This document shows positions 17,006 through 25,921 of a stretch of 64,000 bases of DNA, piece after piece. Each line of letters opens with the position of its first letter. The stretch's first letter is position 1. The stretch spans positions 1,679,564 through 1,743,563 of the forward strand of contig NZ_CP085324.1 in NCBI RefSeq assembly GCF_020614395.1, given 5' to 3'. The translations under genes were made by a program, and so were the position numbers. The DNA comes from Salarchaeum japonicum. Lineage in GTDB: Archaea; Halobacteriota; Halobacteria; Halobacteriales; Halobacteriaceae. The notes below the pieces were generated by a model, which was given only the letters and a program-made list of their open reading frames with translations, ran no database searches and was not told the DNA's origin.

Positions 17006-18543
17006 ATCGCGATGTCGTGGTCGTCGGCGGCCTCGATGACGTCGTCGTCGTTCACGCTACCGCCGGGCTGAATCACCGCTTCGATGCCGGCGTCTGCGGC
17101 TTCCTCGATGCCGTCCGGGAACGGGAAGAAGGCGTCGGACGCCATCACCGCGCCGTCGGCGGACTTGCCCTCGGCGTGTTCGTCGGCCTTCATCGCGGCC
17201 AACCGGACGGCGTCCACGCGGGAGACCTGGCCCATGCCGATGCCGACGGTTTCGGTTCCCTGCGCGAACAGGATGGCGTTCGACTTCACGTGCTTGATGG
17301 TCTGCCACGCGAACAGCATCGACTCGATCTGGTCGTCCGTGGGTTCGCGGTCGGTGACGATGTCGAGGTCGTCGGCGGTGAGGGACTGGCGGTCGCGTTC
17401 CTGGACGAGTCGGCCGCCCGTCAGGGGTTTCTCGGTGAAGCGCTCGCTGTAGCCGTCCAGACTCCCGACGTCGAGCACGCGGAGGTTCTTCTTCCCCGTG
17501 AGCACGTCGAGCGCCCCGTCAGTGTAGCCGGGCGCGACGACGACTTCCTTGAAGGAGTCCACGATCTGTTCCGCGGTGTCGGCGTCGCACTCGCGGTTGA
17601 GCGCGACGATGCCGCCGAAGGCGCTCATCGGGTCGGTGGAGAGCGCGTCGGCGTACGCGTCGCTGAGGGTGTCGGCGGTCGCGCAGCCGGCGGGATTGGT
17701 GTGTTTGATGACGGCGGCCGCCGGTTCCTCGAACTCCTTGATGAGGTCGAGCGCGCCGTCCGCGTCGTTGTAGTTGTTGTAGGAGAGCGCTTTCGCGCCC
17801 TCGTTCAGCTGGGGTGCGCCGACGACGCTCGCCTCGCTGGTGGTGCGGTCGCGGTAGACGGCGGCGTCCTGGTGGGGGTTCTCGCCGTACCGGAGTTCGC
17901 TGTAGCGGTCGTCGGAGGCGAGTCGGCGCACGGGGAAGTCGCCGTCGGCGTCCGCGGGGATGCTGACCTCGCCGTTCTCGACGGTGAGGTCGCCGTCGTG
18001 GAACCACTGCACGGCGCGCGGGTACGCCTCGAACTCGGCCTCGTGGAGTACGCGCTCCTTCAGGGCGTGCGCGTCGTCGTCGTCGAAGACGGGGACGGGT
18101 TCCTGGGTGACGATTGGGCCGCCGTCCACCTCCTCGGTGACGACGTGGACGGTGCAGCCGGTGACGCGGACGCCCGCGTCGAGCACTTGCTGGTGGGCGT
18201 TCATGCCGTCGAAGGCGGGGAGGAGGCTCGGGTGGACGTTCAGCGTCAGGGGCGCGGCGTCGAGGAAGGTGTCGGTGAGGACGCGCATGTAGCCGTCGAG
18301 GCAGACGAGGTCGAAGTCGTAGTCAGAGAGCGCGTCGAGCACGCGTTCCTCGTGGGATTCGCGGGACTCGCCGTCGTCGCGTTCGACGACTTCGGTGGGG
18401 ATGCCGCGGTCGGCGGCGGCGTCGAGGATGGGCGCGTCGGCGCGGTTCGTGAGGACGACGCCGAGTTCCACGTCGTCGAGGGTGTCCGCGATGTTCCGGA
18501 GGTTGCGGCCGCGGTTCCCGGCGAGACCGGCGATGGTGGTCAT
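16969..18543 (-). CDS. purNH: Fused GAR formyltransferase (PurN) / AICAR formyltransferase (PurH C-terminal domain)
   Basis: 524 residues. Residues 1 to about 190 are PurN-like (GLAGNRGRNLRN, LNVHPSLLPAFDG, GCTVHVVTEEVDGGPIV), with formyl transfer to glycinamide ribonucleotide. From about residue 205 the chain is the AICAR transformylase half of PurH (LRYGENPHQDAAVYRD, catalytic KH in IKHTNPAGCA, AFGGIVALNRE, IQPGGSVNDDDV). The MGS-like IMP cyclohydrolase half of bacterial PurH is absent; archaea can use PurO for that step. Both folate-dependent purine formylations therefore sit in one protein. The ATG at 18543 is supported by an AT-rich box (rc of AAAGTAATTGC) about 25-35 bases upstream. Divergent from purB. 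Confidence 0.94.
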   Translation of the reverse strand: MTTIAGLAGNRGRNLRNIADTLDDVELGVVLTNRADAPILDAAADRGIPTEVVERDDGESRESHEERVLDALSDYDFDLVCLDGYMRVLTDTFLDAAPLTLNVHPSLLPAFDGMNAHQQVLDAGVRVTGCTVHVVTEEVDGGPIVTQEPVPVFDDDDAHALKERVLHEAEFEAYPRAVQWFHDGDLTVENGEVSIPADADGDFPVRRLASDDRYSELRYGENPHQDAAVYRDRTTSEASVVGAPQLNEGAKALSYNNYNDADGALDLIKEFEEPAAAVIKHTNPAGCATADTLSDAYADALSTDPMSAFGGIVALNRECDADTAEQIVDSFKEVVVAPGYTDGALDVLTGKKNLRVLDVGSLDGYSERFTEKPLTGGRLVQERDRQSLTADDLDIVTDREPTDDQIESMLFAWQTIKHVKSNAILFAQGTETVGIGMGQVSRVDAVRLAAMKADEHAEGKSADGAVMASDAFFPFPDGIEEAADAGIEAVIQPGGSVNDDDVIEAADDHDIAMVFTGNRVFRHD

Positions 18544-18705
18544 GGGTGAGTCCGGGCGCGCGCGCCGCAAAGTAATTGCGATTCCCCGCCGGCGAGTATG
18601 CAGGGACGCGGATAGAAACACCGCCACTTCCGCGCTTTCGCGCCCGGTGTATGCACTCCCGTGATGTTTCGACACGCCTTTGGCGGGCGGGCGTCACCCT
18701 CCGCC

Positions 18706-20076
18706 ATGAACCCGCTGTACGCCGTCAGTCCCCTGGACGGCCGCTACGCCGGCCGAACCCGCCCGCTCGCCCGGTACGCGAGCGAAGCCGCGCTGATGCG
18801 CGCCCGCGTCGAAGTCGAAGTCGAGTACCTGCTCGCGCTCGCCGACCTCGACGCGGTGCCGCTCGACTTCGCGGACGACGAGACGGCGGCGCTCCGCGAC
18901 CTGTACGACGCGTTCGACGAATCGGACGCGGAGCTCGTGAAGCAGATCGAGACCGAGGGCTACGGCGAGTATTCGGCGACGAACCACGACGTGAAGGCCG
19001 TCGAGTACTTCGTCCGCGAGGGCGCGCCGGAGCGCGCGCACGCCTGGATTCACTTCGGCCTCACGAGCGAGGACGTGAACAACCTCGCGTACCGCATCCT
19101 GGTGCGGCCCGCGGTCGAGGACGTCCTCCTCCCCGAACTCCGCGACGTGCGGGACGAACTCGTGGAGATGGCGCACGAGCACGGGGACGTGCCGATGCTC
19201 GCGCGGACGCACGGCCAGCCGGCGACGCCGACGACGTTCGGGAAGGAGATGGCGGTGTACGCGAGCCGGCTCGGGCGCGCGCTCGGCCGCGTCGCCGACG
19301 CGCTCGAAGGACTGGAAGGCAAGCTCGCTGGCGCGTCCGGAACCTACGCCGCGCACCGCGCCGCCTACCCCGACGTGGATTGGCGGGCGTTCAGCAGGGA
19401 GTTCGTGCACGAACTCGGCCTCCAGCACGCGAGCCACGTGACGCAGGTGAACCCGAGCGACGACCTCTCAGAGCTGTTCGACGCGCTCAGTAGTGTGAAC
19501 GACGTGCTCCTCGACCTCGACCGGGACGCCTGGCGCTACGTCTCCGATACGTACCTCGGGCAGGACGCCGCCGAGGGCGAGACCGGGAGTTCGACGATGC
19601 CGCACAAGGTCAACCCCATCGACTTCGAGAACTCCGAGGGCAACCTCTCGAAGGCGAACTCCGACCTCGACTTCCTCGGGGACTACCTGACGAAGAGCCG
19701 CCTCCAGCGCGACCTCTCCGACTCCACGGCGAAGCGGAACATCGGGGCCGCGTTCGCGCACTGCCTCATCGGCTACCTCAAGCTCTCTGACGGCCTCGGA
19801 AAGGTCGTGCCGAACCCCGACGTGATGCGCGCCGACCTCGATGACACGCCCGAGGTCATCGGTGAGGCCGTCCAGACGATTCTCCGCCGGGAGGGCCACA
19901 GCGACGCCTACGAGCGCGTGAAGGCGCTGACGCGCGGCCGCCGCGTGACCATCGAGGACTTCCACGAGCTGTTCCGCGACCTCGACGTCTCCGAGCCCGT
20001 GCGGGAGGAACTGCTCGCGCTCACGCCCGCCTCGTACACGGGGTACGGCGCGGAGCTGGCGCGCGACGTGGAGTAG
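18706..20076 (+). CDS. purB: Adenylosuccinate lyase
   Basis: Catalyses two fumarate-releasing steps of purine synthesis (SAICAR to AICAR, adenylosuccinate to AMP). 456 residues. The fumarase/aspartase superfamily signature GSSTMPHKVNPIDFEN is present, with TSEDVNN and RTHGQPATPTTFGKEM upstream. The start at 18706 gives the classical MNPLYAVSPLDGRY N-terminus. An in-frame ATG at 18661 would add 15 residues not expected for the family. Divergent from purNH, sharing 162 bases of upstream DNA, so the two purine genes may be co-regulated. Confidence 0.97.
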   Translation: MNPLYAVSPLDGRYAGRTRPLARYASEAALMRARVEVEVEYLLALADLDAVPLDFADDETAALRDLYDAFDESDAELVKQIETEGYGEYSATNHDVKAVEYFVREGAPERAHAWIHFGLTSEDVNNLAYRILVRPAVEDVLLPELRDVRDELVEMAHEHGDVPMLARTHGQPATPTTFGKEMAVYASRLGRALGRVADALEGLEGKLAGASGTYAAHRAAYPDVDWRAFSREFVHELGLQHASHVTQVNPSDDLSELFDALSSVNDVLLDLDRDAWRYVSDTYLGQDAAEGETGSSTMPHKVNPIDFENSEGNLSKANSDLDFLGDYLTKSRLQRDLSDSTAKRNIGAAFAHCLIGYLKLSDGLGKVVPNPDVMRADLDDTPEVIGEAVQTILRREGHSDAYERVKALTRGRRVTIEDFHELFRDLDVSEPVREELLALTPASYTGYGAELARDVE

Positions 20077-20178
20077 GCGACCGCACGCGAGCGGCCGTGA
20101 ACCCGCCGGGGAATGAACTCCGTGTCCGTTTCCGGTAGTTCCGGAGCGCCTAAGCCCGCGTGTGGGAAGAACTCTCGT

Positions 20179-21333
20179 ATGGATTTCGAGCTATCCGACG
20201 AGCAGGAAGCGATTCGGGAGGAGGTTCGGCGGTTCGCGGAGAACGAAATCGCGCCCGTCGCCACCGAGTACGACGTGGAGGAGAAGTACCCCCACGAGGT
20301 CATGGAGAAGGCCGCGGAGATGGGGCTGACGGGCTCCGGCATCCCCATCGAGTACGGCGGCGCGGGCTACACGCCCCTGGAGAACGCCATCATCATCGAG
20401 GAACTGTTCAGTTACGACCCCGGTATCGCGCTCTCCATCACGAGCGCGGCGTTCGGCGCGGACGCCATCCGCGAATTTGGTACTGAAGCACAGAAAGAGG
20501 AGTACCTCACGCCGATTGCGGAGGGCGACGCCGTGATGGGAACCGCGATTTCGGAGCCCGATACGGGCAGTGACGTGTCCGCCGTCTCCACGCGCGCGGA
20601 GAAGGACGGGGACGAGTACGTCCTCAACGGCAACAAGATGTGGATCACGAACGGCTCCGTCGGGGACTACTTCGTCGTGATGTGCAAGACGAACCCGGAG
20701 GCCGACGACCGGTACGCGGGCTTCAGCCAGATTATCGTGGAGTCCGACCGCGACGGCTTCAGCGCGGAGAAAATCACGGGCAAACTCGGGATTCGCGCGA
20801 GCGACACCGCGGAACTCATCTTCGACGACGTGCGCGTCCCCGAGGAGAACCTCGTCGGCACGGAGGGCATGGGCTTCCTCCAGTTGATGCAGTTCTTCGA
20901 CGAGACGCGGACGATGGTCGCCGCGCAGGCGGTCGGCATCGCGAAGGGCGCGTGCGAGCGCGCGCTCGACTACGCGCAGGAGCGCGAGCAGTTCGGGAAG
21001 TCCATCGGCGAGTTCCAGGCAATCCAGCACAAGCTCTCCGAGATGCACACGAAGACCGAGGCCGCGCGCAACCTCACGTACAAGTCCGCGTGGAGCGTGG
21101 ACAACGCGGACGACCAGCTCACCGCGCTCGCGTCGATGGCGAAGGAGTTCGCGTCGAAGACCGCGGTCGAGTGCGCGGACGAGGCCGTTCAGATTCACGG
21201 CGGCGCGGGCTACGTCAACGACTTCGACGTGGAGCGCCTCTACCGCGACGCGAAAATCACCCAGATTTACGAGGGAACCACGGAAATTCAGAAGAACATC
21301 ATCGCCCGCGAACTGATGGGGAAGGGCTTCTAG
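20179..21333 (+). CDS. Acyl-CoA dehydrogenase
   Basis: FAD enzyme that introduces the alpha-beta double bond into an acyl-CoA and passes electrons to ETF. 384 residues, full length. Motifs: AISEPDTGSDVSA (FAD binding), NGNKMWITNGSVGD, DREQFGKSIG-like QEREQFGKSIGEFQAIQHKL, and the C-terminal IHGGAGYVNDFDVERLYRDAKI; the catalytic Glu is in YEGTTEIQ. Chain-length preference is unknown. The start at 20179 gives MDFELSDEQE. The stop codon is shared in a CTAG overlap with the convergent regulator gene. It is similar to, but not recently duplicated from, the gene at 39627. Confidence 0.95.
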   Translation: MDFELSDEQEAIREEVRRFAENEIAPVATEYDVEEKYPHEVMEKAAEMGLTGSGIPIEYGGAGYTPLENAIIIEELFSYDPGIALSITSAAFGADAIREFGTEAQKEEYLTPIAEGDAVMGTAISEPDTGSDVSAVSTRAEKDGDEYVLNGNKMWITNGSVGDYFVVMCKTNPEADDRYAGFSQIIVESDRDGFSAEKITGKLGIRASDTAELIFDDVRVPEENLVGTEGMGFLQLMQFFDETRTMVAAQAVGIAKGACERALDYAQEREQFGKSIGEFQAIQHKLSEMHTKTEAARNLTYKSAWSVDNADDQLTALASMAKEFASKTAVECADEAVQIHGGAGYVNDFDVERLYRDAKITQIYEGTTEIQKNIIARELMGKGF

Positions 21334-21521
21334 TCGGGCGTGAAGATGTCCTCTATCCGGCAGTCGAAGTGGGCGGCGAGTTCGAACGCGAGGTCGAGCG
21401 ACGGGTCGTAGCGGTCGCGCTCGATGGCGTTGATGGTCTGACGGGTGACGCCGACCGCCTCGGCGAGGTCGGCCTGACTCAGGCCCGCGCGCTCGCGTCG
21501 GTCGGGGAGGTCGTTTTTCAT
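21330..21521 (-). CDS. XRE/Cro-C1 family DNA-binding regulator (63 aa)
   Basis: Consists of little more than one helix-turn-helix: RERAGLSQADLAEAVGVTRQTINAIERDRYDPSL (residues about 9-42). It ends in a short Leu/Ala-Phe helix and CRIEDIFTPD, as in the small archaeal/firmicute YgzD-like regulators. It is translated directly after the membrane-protein gene through an ATGA overlap. The pair is a common archaeal regulator plus membrane-partner unit. The palindromes at 21935-21967 upstream of the pair are good candidates for its own operator. Confidence 0.9.
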   Translation of the reverse strand: MKNDLPDRRERAGLSQADLAEAVGVTRQTINAIERDRYDPSLDLAFELAAHFDCRIEDIFTPD

Positions 21522-21931
21522 CGGCGGCGTTGGACGACGCCGAAGCAGACGCCGTAGAGCAGGAAGAGCGCCGACGCGACCCAGACGCCGCCCCAGACGG
21601 TGGCGGTGAGTTCGACGTAGCCGCCGGCGTCGAGGACGTACAGCGCGGGGATGACGCTGATTCCGACCAGCATCGCGATGCGCATGGTGAGGCCGCTCGC
21701 GTGGTTGTGTAGGTCGTTGTCGCGTTCGTCCTGGAGAGTCGCGTCGGTGAACTTCGGCGCGAGGACGGCGATAGCGCCGCCGACCCAGCAGCCGACCAGG
21801 TAGACGGCGGTGCCGGCCACCTGCTGGTCGAGCAGGAGGCCGGCGAGGAGGCCGAATATTCCGACGCCGACGACGGCGTAGACGGTTCGTTCGTAGGTTT
21901 GACGGGTGAATCCCGTTTGTGACACCGACAT
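21518..21931 (-). CDS. DUF2178-like four-helix membrane protein, partner of the XRE regulator
   Basis: 137 residues with four hydrophobic segments (about 17-34, 41-58, 87-105, 113-131). A conserved-looking cytoplasmic loop KFTDATLQDERDNDLHNHAS lies between helices two and three. This arrangement, and the coupled small XRE regulator, match DUF2178-type proteins. ATG 21931 (MSVSQTGFT) is preferred over GTG 21943 because the palindromic operator lies immediately upstream of 21931 and the GTG would fall inside it. Function unknown; sensing of membrane or envelope state is a guess from the pairing. Confidence 0.75.
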   Translation of the reverse strand: MSVSQTGFTRQTYERTVYAVVGVGIFGLLAGLLLDQQVAGTAVYLVGCWVGGAIAVLAPKFTDATLQDERDNDLHNHASGLTMRIAMLVGISVIPALYVLDAGGYVELTATVWGGVWVASALFLLYGVCFGVVQRRR

Positions 21932-21934
21932 TGT

Positions 21935-21967
21935 GTAAAGCACCCTTTACAGTAAAGCGTACTTTAC
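21935..21967. promoter_or_regulatory. Tandem palindromic operators GTAAAG-N4-CTTTAC
   Basis: Two perfect inverted repeats lie side by side: GTAAAG-CACC-CTTTAC at 21935-21950 and GTAAAG-CGTA-CTTTAC at 21952-21967, with centres 17 bases apart. They sit 4-36 bases upstream of the membrane-protein/XRE operon start, where TFB/TBP should bind, and about 30 bases upstream of the TATA-like GGTTTTTCCC box (21999-22008) of the divergent SLC13 gene. Likely binding sites for the XRE protein, possibly controlling both directions. Confidence 0.7.
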
Positions 21968-22029
21968 ACTTCGTGGTAAGTCTTTCGCCGCCACGGGGTT
22001 TTTCCCGATACCCGGAGACGAGGGAGGTG

Positions 22030-23505
22030 ATGAATCAGCGGAACGCGCTCACCGTCCTGGGGGCGCTCGCGCTCACGGGACTGGTGGCGTTCGGCCTGTC
22101 GCCCGAGGGGTTGTCCACGACCGGCCGGTACGCGCTCGCGACGGGCGTGTTCGCCGCGGTGCTCTGGGTGACCGGCGCGCTCCCGCTGTCCGTGACGGCG
22201 CTCTGCGTCCCGGTGCTCCTCGCCGGACTCGGCGTGTCCTCGCTTGAGGGCGCGCTCTCCGGGTTCGCAGACCCCGTCGTCTTCCTCTTCCTCGGGACGT
22301 TCGTGCTCGCCGGCGCGCTCCGCGAGCACGGCATCGACCGCGTCGTCGCGTTCGCGCTCCTCCGACGGGTCGGCTCCACGCCCCGCCGCACCGTGTTCGG
22401 CGTGATGCTCGCCACCGGCGTGCTGTCGATGGTCATCTCGAACACGGCGACGGCGGCGCTGATGGCTCCCGTCGCGCTCGGCATCGCGGAGTCCGCGGGC
22501 GGCGGGCGGAACTTCCGCGTCGGCCTCCTGCTCGGCGTCGCGTACGCCGCGTCCGTCGGCGGCGTCGCCACCCTCATCGGCACGCCGCCGAACGCCATCG
22601 TCGTCGGCCAACTCGACGAACTGCTCGGCGTCTCCGTGTCGTTCGCGGACTGGCTCCTCGTCGGCGTCCCGCTCGCCGCCGTGAGCCTCCCCGTCGTCTG
22701 CGTCGTCCTGCTCGCCGTCTTCCCGCCCGACCTCGACGCGGACGCGCTCGCCCCCGCCGACCACCCCGAAGCGCCCGCACTCGACAGCGAGGGGCGGCGG
22801 GTCGCCGCCGTGTTCGCGCTCGTCGCCGGCCTCTGGGTCGTCGGCGGCCTCGGATTCCTCCTCGACGGCGTGCTCCCCGCGGCGTGGCTCGTCACCGTCT
22901 TCGGCGGAACCGGCGAATCCGTCCTGGAGACGCTCGGCCACCAGGGACTGCTGTACTACGCGCTCGTCGGCCTGCTCGCCGTGCCGCTCCTCGTGCTCGC
23001 GGGCGCGGCGGACGAGGGAAGCCTCCGGAACGTGGACTGGCCGACGCTCCTCCTGTTCGGCGGCGGTATCAGCCTCGCGGACGCGCTCGGAGAGACCGGC
23101 GCGACCGAGTGGCTCGCCGGCGCGCTGTTCGGCGACCTCGCGCTCCCCTCCATCGTCCTCCTGCTAGCCGTCGTCGCGCTCGTCACGGTCGCGCTCTCCG
23201 AACTCGCGTCCAACACCGCGACCGCGGCCGTGATGGCTCCCCTCCTCATCGGCGTCGGGCTCGCCGTCGGCCCCGCGTTCGGCATGCCCGGCCCCGAGGC
23301 CGCGACCTATCTCGCGGTCGGGAGCGCCGCCGCCGCGAGCTTCGGGTTCGCGCTCCCCGTCGCCACCCCGCCGAACGCCATCGTGTACGGCACGGGCGAG
23401 GTCACTCGCGCGGAGATGCTTCGCGCGGGCGTCGTCCTCGACCTCGCGCTCGTTCCCGTGCTCACCGCCGTCCTCACGCTCGTCTTCGGCGTCGTCGCGT
23501 TCTAG
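22030..23505 (+). CDS. SLC13-family (DASS) anion/dicarboxylate carrier
   Basis: 491 residues, about 11-12 membrane segments. The duplicated SLC13 signature is visible twice: [18 protein letters not shown] with [12 protein letters not shown] in the first half, and [18 protein letters not shown] with [12 protein letters not shown] in the second. These SNT and TPPN motifs bind Na+ and substrate in this family (sulfate, succinate, citrate and similar). The substrate is undetermined. The ATG at 22030 was selected because the upstream in-frame ATG (21919) lies across the operator region. The 3' end shares a CTAG with the convergent VIT1 gene. Confidence 0.9.
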   Translation: MNQRNALTVLGALALTGLVAFGLSPEGLSTTGRYALATGVFAAVLWVTGALPLSVTALCVPVLLAGLGVSSLEGALSGFADPVVFLFLGTFVLAGALREHGIDRVVAFALLRRVGSTPRRTVFGVMLATGVLSMVISNTATAALMAPVALGIAESAGGGRNFRVGLLLGVAYAASVGGVATLIGTPPNAIVVGQLDELLGVSVSFADWLLVGVPLAAVSLPVVCVVLLAVFPPDLDADALAPADHPEAPALDSEGRRVAAVFALVAGLWVVGGLGFLLDGVLPAAWLVTVFGGTGESVLETLGHQGLLYYALVGLLAVPLLVLAGAADEGSLRNVDWPTLLLFGGGISLADALGETGATEWLAGALFGDLALPSIVLLLAVVALVTVALSELASNTATAAVMAPLLIGVGLAVGPAFGMPGPEAATYLAVGSAAAASFGFALPVATPPNAIVYGTGEVTRAEMLRAGVVLDLALVPVLTAVLTLVFGVVAF

Positions 23506-24026
23506 GCGACGCCCCGGAGGAGTTCCCCGACGGCGAACGCGACCGCCGCGGCCGTCATCCCGACCGCGAACATCTCCGCGCCCGCCCAGTACCACCGGCG
23601 GTCGGTGACGAGCGCGCGCGCCGCGCCGACCGCGAAGAAGGCGACCGCGGTGAGCGCGACCGACACCGAGAACGACCCCGCGAACCCGAGGAGGTAGGGG
23701 ATGAGCGGCGCGGTTCCGGCGACGACGAACGCGCCGAACGTCGCGAGCGCCGTCCGCGCCGGCGACTTCGCGTTCGAGACCGTGTGGCCGAGCGCGTGCT
23801 CGTAGTCGCGCTCGGAGCGCTCGCTCAGGAAGTTACTCATCCCCATCGAGAAGCCGTCCGCGAGCAGGTTCGCGACGCCGAGCACGACCACGATTCCGGG
23901 GTCGAGCGCGGCCCCGGTGACGCCCGCGACCACCGCGAACGTCGTGACGATGCCGTCGTTCGCGCCGTACACGAACTCCGGGAGGTACGACCCCACGTCG
24001 TTCACGTCGTCCAGGGCGTCGAGCAT
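23502..24026 (-). CDS. VIT1/CCC1-family transporter (iron/manganese)
   Basis: 174 residues, about five membrane segments. The family fingerprint [20 protein letters not shown] is near residue 20, and [20 protein letters not shown] carries the methionine/acidic residues of helix two. Family members move Fe2+ or Mn2+ into vacuoles in eukaryotes; archaeal members are assumed metal exporters. Shorter than typical VIT proteins because the cytoplasmic metal-binding domain is reduced. Substrate inferred only. Confidence 0.85.
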   Translation of the reverse strand: MLDALDDVNDVGSYLPEFVYGANDGIVTTFAVVAGVTGAALDPGIVVVLGVANLLADGFSMGMSNFLSERSERDYEHALGHTVSNAKSPARTALATFGAFVVAGTAPLIPYLLGFAGSFSVSVALTAVAFFAVGAARALVTDRRWYWAGAEMFAVGMTAAAVAFAVGELLRGVA

Positions 24027-24056
24027 ACGGGAGAATCAGCCGACCGCGCCTTAACG

Positions 24057-25100
24057 CTATCCGACGAGTTCAGAGAGCGCGCCTTCGAGGATGTCGGCGG
24101 CGCGTTCCACGTCCGGGAGTTCGACGTGTTCGTCGCTTGCGTGGGCGACGGCGAGGTCGCCGGGGCCGAAGACGACGGTCGGCGCGTCCGCGGCGAAGTA
24201 GGAGGCCTCGGTGGCCGCGCCGAACGGCCGCGGACTACCCGCGCCGGCCGCGACGAGCGCCCGAACGACGCTCGCGTCGCTCGGGGTGTGGAAGGCTTCG
24301 AGGAACGGCGTGTCGCGCTCGGCGCGCGCGACGGTCGCGGTCACGTCGTCGGGGACGGCGACGCCGACGCGGTCTGCGAACCCGGCGAAGAACTCGGCCT
24401 CGGTCTCGGGCGGGACGCTCCGCCGGTCGAACGTCACGGTGGCCTCGCTCGGGACGCGGTTCGTCGCCTCGCCGCCCCGAATCTTGGTGGCGACGAGCGT
24501 CGGCGGCCCCAGTTCGTCGTGTCTGCTCGGCCCGCGCTCGGCGTCGTAGGCGTCGATGGCGTCGAGGACGGGCGCGGCGGCCCGAATCGCGTTCACGCCC
24601 TCGTTCGGTTGGGCGGCGTGCGCGCCCTCGCCGTCGAGTTCGACGGTGCCCTGGAAGCGGCCGCGGGCGCTCGTGCAGGCGTTCAGGCTCGTGGGTTCGC
24701 CGACGATGTATCCGTCCACGTCGTCGAGTTCGAGGGCGTGCGCGCCGGTGGAGTCCGTCTCCTCGTCGGGCGTGACCGCGAGCGTCACCCGGCCCGAGTC
24801 GGGCTGGACGCGGTCGAACGCCGCGACCAATGCGGCGAGCGGCCCTTTCGCGTCGCACGACCCCCGTCCGTGGAGGGTGTCGCCGTCGCGATTGGCGGGA
24901 ACGTGCGGCGGCACGGTGTCGATGTGGGTGTTCAGGACGACGTGCGGCCGGCCCGACCCCCGGGAGGCGAGCACGTTCCCGGCGTCGTCCACCGCGGGGT
25001 CGTGGTCGACGAGTTCGTCCAGGAGGAGGTCGCGCATCGCGTCCACGCTCTCGTGGGAGGGCGTGCGAACCGCGCGTTCGAGGAAGTCGATAGGTGTCAC
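24057..25100 (-). CDS. dapE: M20 deacylase, probable succinyl-diaminopimelate desuccinylase
   Basis: 347 residues. Metal-binding segments: LNTHIDTVPPH (about 57-67) and GRGSCDAKGPLAALVAAF, followed by TPDEETDSTGAH (catalytic Glu). The fold is M20 with an inserted dimerisation domain (GRFQGTVELDGEGAHAAQPNEGVNAI). Last gene of the dap operon. It starts with GTG at 25100, overlapping the dapF stop (GTGA). Because dapD (succinyl transfer) is in the same operon, the succinylated intermediate and DapE role are well supported. M20 enzymes such as ArgE or LysK are the alternatives. Confidence 0.88.
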   Translation of the reverse strand: MTPIDFLERAVRTPSHESVDAMRDLLLDELVDHDPAVDDAGNVLASRGSGRPHVVLNTHIDTVPPHVPANRDGDTLHGRGSCDAKGPLAALVAAFDRVQPDSGRVTLAVTPDEETDSTGAHALELDDVDGYIVGEPTSLNACTSARGRFQGTVELDGEGAHAAQPNEGVNAIRAAAPVLDAIDAYDAERGPSRHDELGPPTLVATKIRGGEATNRVPSEATVTFDRRSVPPETEAEFFAGFADRVGVAVPDDVTATVARAERDTPFLEAFHTPSDASVVRALVAAGAGSPRPFGAATEASYFAADAPTVVFGPGDLAVAHASDEHVELPDVERAADILEGALSELVG

Positions 25101-25921
25101 GTGTCCACCTGTCGGGCGGGCGTCGCGTCGGCCTCGCCGTCCCCGACGACGGTCGTGGGGCCGTGGAGCACGGCGGTGTCGCCGTCCAGTTCGATGGTGA
25201 GCGTGCCGCCGGGCGGGGAGACGCTGACGGTTGCGTTCTCGGGGACGCGGCCCTCGCGGGCGGCGACGACCGCGACCGCGACCGCGCCCGTGCCGCAGGA
25301 CTGGGTTTCGCCCTCGACGCCGCGCTCGAACGTCCGCTGGCGGAATCCCGTCTCGGTTTCCTCCGCGAACGTCGCGTTCGCGCCCTCGGGGAAGCGGTCG
25401 TGGTGGCGAATCGGGGGCGCGTCCGCGGCGATGTCGATGGCGTCCACGTCGTCCACGAACGCGACGGCGTGCGGGACGCCGGTGTTCACGGCGGTGACGG
25501 TGTAGCCCGCGATGTCCTCGCGAACCAGCGGGCTGTCGCCAGTAACGGGGACGGCCGCGGGGTCGAACGCGGGCGCGCCCATCTCGACGGCCACGTCGTC
25601 GCCGTCCACGACGGTGCGGCGGGTGCCGGCCTGGGTGTCGAGCATCACCTCGTCGGCGTCGGTGCGCGCGGCGACCCAGCGCGCGGCGCAGCGCGCGCCG
25701 TTCCCGCACATCGCGGCCGTACCGCCGTCCGGCTGGACGAGCGTCATCACCGCGCGCGGCGGGCGGGTGGCGTCGTTTATCGCGAGGAAGAGCACGCCGT
25801 CGATGCCGAGGTCGGCGCACAGCGACGCCGCGAACGCGCTGCGGTCGGGGACGTGGTGTGCGTTCGCGTCGACGATGGCGAAGTCGTTGCTGGTGCCGTG
25901 GTAGAGGTCGTAGGGAATCAT
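25097..25921 (-). CDS. dapF: Diaminopimelate epimerase
   Basis: Interconverts LL- and meso-diaminopimelate. 274 residues. The two catalytic cysteines are present: Cys72 in AMCGNGARCAARW and Cys209 in TQSCGTGAVAVAV. The NDFAIVD N-terminal signature and PHAVAFVDDVD are also seen. It overlaps lysA upstream and dapE downstream by four bases each, so expression is operonic with dapA through dapE. Confidence 0.95.
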   Translation of the reverse strand: MIPYDLYHGTSNDFAIVDANAHHVPDRSAFAASLCADLGIDGVLFLAINDATRPPRAVMTLVQPDGGTAAMCGNGARCAARWVAARTDADEVMLDTQAGTRRTVVDGDDVAVEMGAPAFDPAAVPVTGDSPLVREDIAGYTVTAVNTGVPHAVAFVDDVDAIDIAADAPPIRHHDRFPEGANATFAEETETGFRQRTFERGVEGETQSCGTGAVAVAVVAAREGRVPENATVSVSPPGGTLTIELDGDTAVLHGPTTVVGDGEADATPARQVDT

